Assembly (NCBI GenBank): GCA_029939035.1
Contig: JAOZTS010000071.1
Coordinates: forward strand, 1 to 5,948
Source of the DNA: Candidatus Altimarinota bacterium
GTDB taxonomy: Bacteria; Patescibacteriota; Gracilibacteria; UBA1369; LOWO2-01-FULL-3
Direction: 5' to 3'
DNA: 5,948 nt
Notes under the pieces: generated by a model
Database searches by the model: none
Told to the model about the DNA's origin: nothing
The model's input: the letters and a program-made list of their open reading frames with translations, nothing else
In this document: in pieces, positions 1-3,800 of the stretch
Numbering within the stretch: position 1 is the first letter of the stretch
Layout: each line of letters starts with the position of its first letter
Made by a program: the position numbers and the translations under genes

Positions 1-348
1 TGAAAATGGTAATTTTGTAGTTTTTCCTCCTAATATGTTTTCCTGAGTCTTTCTTTTGTTTTTGTGCTCAGCACGGTAAAGAATGTATGCCTTAGCCGTT
101 TTTGCATGTCCTCCTTCTATTAAAATCTTTTCAACTAAGTCTTGGATTTGTTCTACGTTCGGTATATTTGTTTCATCCTTGAAGAATACTTCCAGTACTG
201 CTGCAACTTGGTTTGAAATCTGTTTTGAGAGGTCTTTGTCAGTTCCTCCTACAGATCGTGCTGCGTTCCATATTGCTTGTGTGATTTTAACTTGGTCAAA
301 ATCAGCAATCTTACCGTTTCTTTTTTTTATTTTTTGGATCGGTGACAT
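1..348 (-). CDS. Ribonucleotide reductase, N-terminal ATP-cone part (class III NrdD or class II NrdJ), partial
   Basis: Reads leftward from ATG at 348-346 and leaves the window after 116 codons with no stop. Ribonucleotide reductases make deoxyribonucleotides from ribonucleotides in the cytoplasm. The ATP-cone is their regulatory domain, where ATP activates and dATP inhibits. Visible here: residues 8-35 carry the cone start (KKRNGKIADFDQVKI, then AIWNAARSVGG), and residues 62-95 carry the cone end (IPNVEQIQDLVEKIL, then GGHAKTAKAYILYR). The cone begins about 7 residues from the Met, as in large-subunit reductases. NrdR is excluded because a zinc ribbon would precede its cone. The frame stays open upstream to a stop at 480-478 but has no ATG there, so 348 is the natural start; no clear Shine-Dalgarno is seen. 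Codons 5-10 contain an A8 tract. Two NrdR-like boxes lie upstream and support the call. Class II versus class III cannot be decided because the catalytic domain is outside the window. Confidence 0.85.
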   Translation of the reverse strand, partial: MSPIQKIKKRNGKIADFDQVKITQAIWNAARSVGGTDKDLSKQISNQVAAVLEVFFKDETNIPNVEQIQDLVEKILIEGGHAKTAKAYILYRAEHKNKRKTQENILGGKTTKLPFS

Positions 349-381
349 AGTTAAGATTCGGTTAGGGAGATAGAAAGAGAG

Positions 382-408
382 GAAAAATCCACTTAGTAGA
401 CATTTTTC
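382..408. repeat. Short A/T-rich inverted repeat in the reductase leader
   Basis: GAAAAAT at 382-388 and ATTTTTC at 402-408 form a perfect 7-bp inverted repeat around a 13-base loop. It lies between the NrdR boxes and the reductase start. The stem is A/T-rich and weak, so it may be chance or a minor operator rather than a stable RNA hairpin. Confidence 0.3.
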
Positions 409-425
409 GCAGGAATGAGGGTACC

Positions 426-441
426 GCTCTATATCTAGTAG
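426..441. promoter_or_regulatory. NrdR box 1 (proximal to the reductase gene)
   Basis: The core CTATATCTAG at 429-438 matches the published NrdR-box core CWATATATWG at 9 of 10 positions (C for A at the seventh). NrdR is a zinc-ribbon/ATP-cone repressor that binds pairs of such boxes at ribonucleotide reductase promoters when dATP is abundant. The box lies about 80 bp upstream of the reductase start codon. The outer flanks do not match the acA/tgt extension well. Confidence 0.72.
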
Positions 442-458
442 GTATTTTTCTTTATGAC

Positions 459-474
459 CCCCAATATCTAGTGG
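459..474. promoter_or_regulatory. NrdR box 2 (distal to the reductase gene)
   Basis: The core CAATATCTAG at 462-471 matches CWATATATWG at 9 of 10 positions and has the same single C substitution as box 1. It is flanked by CCC and GGG, which extend the dyad. Core-to-core distance to box 1 is 33 bp, about three helical turns, so both sites face the same side of the DNA, as expected for cooperative NrdR binding. Confidence 0.75.
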
Positions 475-610
475 GGCTTAAGATATTATCAGAGAGTTTT
501 TTCATTGAAAAGAGGAAAGTATGAAATGAAGTTGACGGTGTCTGAGGTTTTAGTTCGCAGTCACTAAAAAGTAGATTATACAACATTTCTTGAATAAAAA
601 AGTGGAACAG

Positions 611-643
611 TTGGACGGAATTTCGTGATCGTTGTAATATGAT
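611..643 (+). promoter_or_regulatory. Weak candidate promoter of the large surface-protein gene
   Basis: TATGAT at 638-643 matches the -10 hexamer TATAAT at five of six positions. The overlapping TAATAT at 635-640 matches at four and lies 18 bp after TTGGAC (611-616), a poor -35 box. Either -10 would put transcription start around 647-652, leaving a short 20-25 base leader before the ATG at 672. There is no strong -35 box and no clear Shine-Dalgarno, so this is tentative. Confidence 0.3.
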
Positions 644-671
644 TTAAAGATTCTTTTAATAAAAAATTCCT

Positions 672-812
672 ATGTTTTATTCTAGATTTTCTCGCGTACT
701 TAAAGGGGGACTTTTTGTCTTTACTTGTGCGGTGTTTTTAAAGAGAGGGACGTCTCTGTTGATTATCGGTTTGATGATGATAATGATATTGCCGATTCCT
801 CAAGCGAAAGCG
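672..812 (+). other. Sec signal peptide of the giant protein
   Basis: Residues 1-47. There are basic residues at positions 5, 8, 11, 24 and 25, then a hydrophobic core (SLLIIGLMMIMILPIP) and the signal peptidase I site AKA at residues 45-47, with the mature protein starting ATAD. An earlier hydrophobic stretch (residues 13-23) makes the N-region unusually long. An internal GTG at 732 (residue 21) would give a conventional 27-residue signal peptide. Confidence 0.85.
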
Positions 813-3800
813 GCGACAGCAGATATAACTATTGATTGTACAGCAACACCAAATATTCAAGATGGTACGGATTTTAATGATAGTGGGCCAGACAATCTAA
901 CTTTGCAAAATGGAACGTGCACTCTTGTTACGACTAATATTACCGAAAGTGAAAATGGATCTGATGACAATTATATTATTCTAAATTCATTGTGGATTGA
1001 TGGTGACGCAACATTGACTGTAACTGGAACTGGTACAACTGCTAGTCAGCATAATGAAATTGATTTCCGTGTTGCTAATAATGTCACTATTGATGGGAAT
1101 ATCAATGTGGATGGACTTGGTTATCAAACAGAATATACAGTTGGAAATACGAAAACCGGAGGTGCTGGGTTAGCAGGTGCAGGAGGATCACATGGTGGTA
1201 GAGGGGGAAATGGTAGTTATACCGCAGCTGTTCCAGATAGTTATGGTTCTGTTGATAATCCTTCTTTGCCTGGAGGTGGTGGAGGAAGAGCAGTTAGTGG
1301 GTATGGTGAAGATGGGGGTGGAGTAATAAGAATTACTTCAACATCTGGAACTATCGCAGTGAATAATGATATCTCGGCCAACGGTAATGATTCTCCTGGA
1401 TATGAAAAAGGAGGAGGGGCAGGTGGATCAATATATTTGAAAGCTGGAACTATTACACTTGCATCTGGAAAAACAATTTCGGCAAATGGTGGAGATGATG
1501 ATGCTTCTGTTCGGGATGGTGCAGGAGGTGGAGGAAGAGTTACATTAGAATATACAACATTTACAAATAGTGGAGGAACAATTACTGCTTATGGAGGAGA
1601 TGCTAGTGAAGCCGATGAAGATGGATCAGCCGGTACAGTTTATTATAATGATACTGATGGTGACCAAGACTTATACATTACTCCTTTTTCAGGTTCAGAA
1701 ACTGATTATGCGACAGAGCTAGATGCTGATAGTGATGGAGTTTTTGATAATGTTTTTTTATCAAATAATGCAAGACTATATTTGCATTCGGATGCGACTG
1801 CTTTTTCAACCTCTTATATAAATGTTCCTACTGGATCTCTTTTTGAATCAGATGCTGATTTGAGTTTTCCTAGTATAGATACTACAACATTGTTTTTGGA
1901 TGGTGGAATTGCGAAGTTTGATGGTGCATTGACTTTGACAGCTTTGGACGCGGGAACTGCAGAAACAGGGACTTTGATTACAAATGGAACTACTTATATT
2001 ACAAGTGGAGCACCAGTAATCGGTTATGGTTTCACGTGGGAGGCTAACTCAGACACTATTAAGCAAAGTTCGGGAACGGATTTAACTAGTTTGACTATAA
2101 ATAGTGGAGGAAATGTTACTCATAGTGGAGACACAAAGAATACTTTGTATGATCTTGAACTTACTTTGAGTGGTGCATTGTCAGTAAATGGCACTGGGAC
2201 TGTTAGTGTAGATGGTAAAGGATATTTAGGAGGATATGATTCGGCTCCTTTTTATCACAATGGTTATTATATAACGGGGGATTATGACTGTGGAGATGGT
2301 TTGTGTGATTATAATGGATATAGTAGAACTGGTTTAACGGAAGGCTTTGCGGGTGGTAGTTATCAATCTGGTGGTGGTTCACATGGTGGAAGAGGTGGTC
2401 AATGGAGTAGTGAGGCTGTTGCAGATGTTTTCGATTCAATTTCAAACCCAATATATCCAGGAGGAGGGGGGGGAGGAAATAATATTGGAGGTACAGGAGG
2501 AGGTGTCATAAGAATTACAGCAGATACAGTATCAGTTGCTGGGACTGCAAGTATTACGGCAAAAGGTGATGATTCAATAGATTATGAAGATGGAGCAGGT
2601 GCTGGAGGTACGGTTTATTTGAATGCATCAACTATTACAAATGGTGGTGTGATTGCTGCTAATGGTGGGGATGATTCTCCTGCTGCTTCTCGAGACTGTT
2701 CTGGTGGAGGGGGAAGGGTAGCTTTGATTTATCCTACTGGTGGGCTTACTGATACAGGTACGATTTCTGCATATGGTGGAGATGGGGATAATGATGGTGA
2801 AGATGGTGCGGCCGGAACGATTTACCATTTAATTAATGGGACAACAAAAAATTTGTATATAGATGCAAATAGTAATACTCAAATGCGTTTTGCAACTGAG
2901 ATGGATGAGGATGTTGATGAATCTTTTAACAATATATATTTATCAAATAATGCGAGATTGTTTTTAAATTCGAATGCTAGTGCATTTTCAACAACACTAT
3001 TGGAAATTCCGACTGGTACATATTTTGAATCGGATAGAGACATTATTTTCTCTAAAATTGATACAACAAGCTTATATTTGAATGGAGGAACAGCAAAGTT
3101 TGATGCAGGATTGACGTTGAGTGATGGTACTGCTGGATTTGATACTGATGATGACGATGCAGAAACTGGGACTTTGATTACAAATGGAACTACATATATA
3201 ACGAGTGGAGATGTGGATATGGGAAGTGGATTTACTTGGGAAGCGAATACTGCTAGTTCAATATTGAATGGGACTTTGTCTGGTGGTGAAGGAACTATTA
3301 CAGTAAATAGCACCTTAGGTTTTCCTGAAGGTGGCACAATATATTTAGAGATAGAAGCGGATACAGATATTGAGTGTACTGGGAGTACTGGTACAACTTT
3401 TACTGGATGTTCGAATGTTGGTGCACATGCAGACAACACTTTGATAGAGAGTATTTCTCCTATCGAAAAGAGTAGTGGTGTTAGTTTGGATACTTTGGAT
3501 GTGACTAGTGGAGCAACTTTGACCTCTAGTGCTGCTACGAAGGCTAATTTCTATGGTTTAGAATTAGCAATTGGTACGTTGACTTTAGATGCTGGCGGAT
3601 CGATTCATACGAATGATAAGGGGTTTTTGGGAGGTTATGATACTGCTCCATTTTATGAAGATGGAGTTTATTACTCACAGGATTATGACTGTGCAGATGG
3701 TTTGTGTGATTGGAATGGCTATAATGGGCAAGGTATGGCAGTTGATTTTACGTTCTCTGCTTGTAATAGCACTTGTGGAGGATCACATGGAGGAAGAGGT

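Larger units (their letters stand above)
349..671. other. Divergent intergenic regulatory region
   Basis: About 320 bp between two divergently read genes, so both promoters should lie here and no terminator is expected. The left half holds two NrdR-like boxes, a short inverted repeat and an imperfect direct repeat, all on the reductase side. The right half is A/T-rich and holds a weak promoter candidate for the large gene and a 13-codon mini-ORF with an upstream purine stretch. No tRNA-like or other structured RNA was recognised. Confidence 0.7.

Noticed and set aside
317..335. T-rich run resembling a terminator tail
   Set aside because: It lies inside the reductase frame, where it encodes Lys-rich codons 5-10 on the minus strand, and there is no G/C-rich stem before it.
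83..373. 96-residue plus-strand open frame
   Set aside because: It is antisense to the ribonucleotide reductase ATP-cone frame, which has clear family motifs; the plus-strand translation has none.
2879..3439. 186-residue minus-strand open frame, with smaller ones at 2203-2451 and 2628-2828
   Set aside because: All are antisense to the continuous giant frame. Their Ser/Pro/Val- or His/Asn-rich composition is what the reverse of Gly/Asp/Thr codons gives, and they show no domain pattern.
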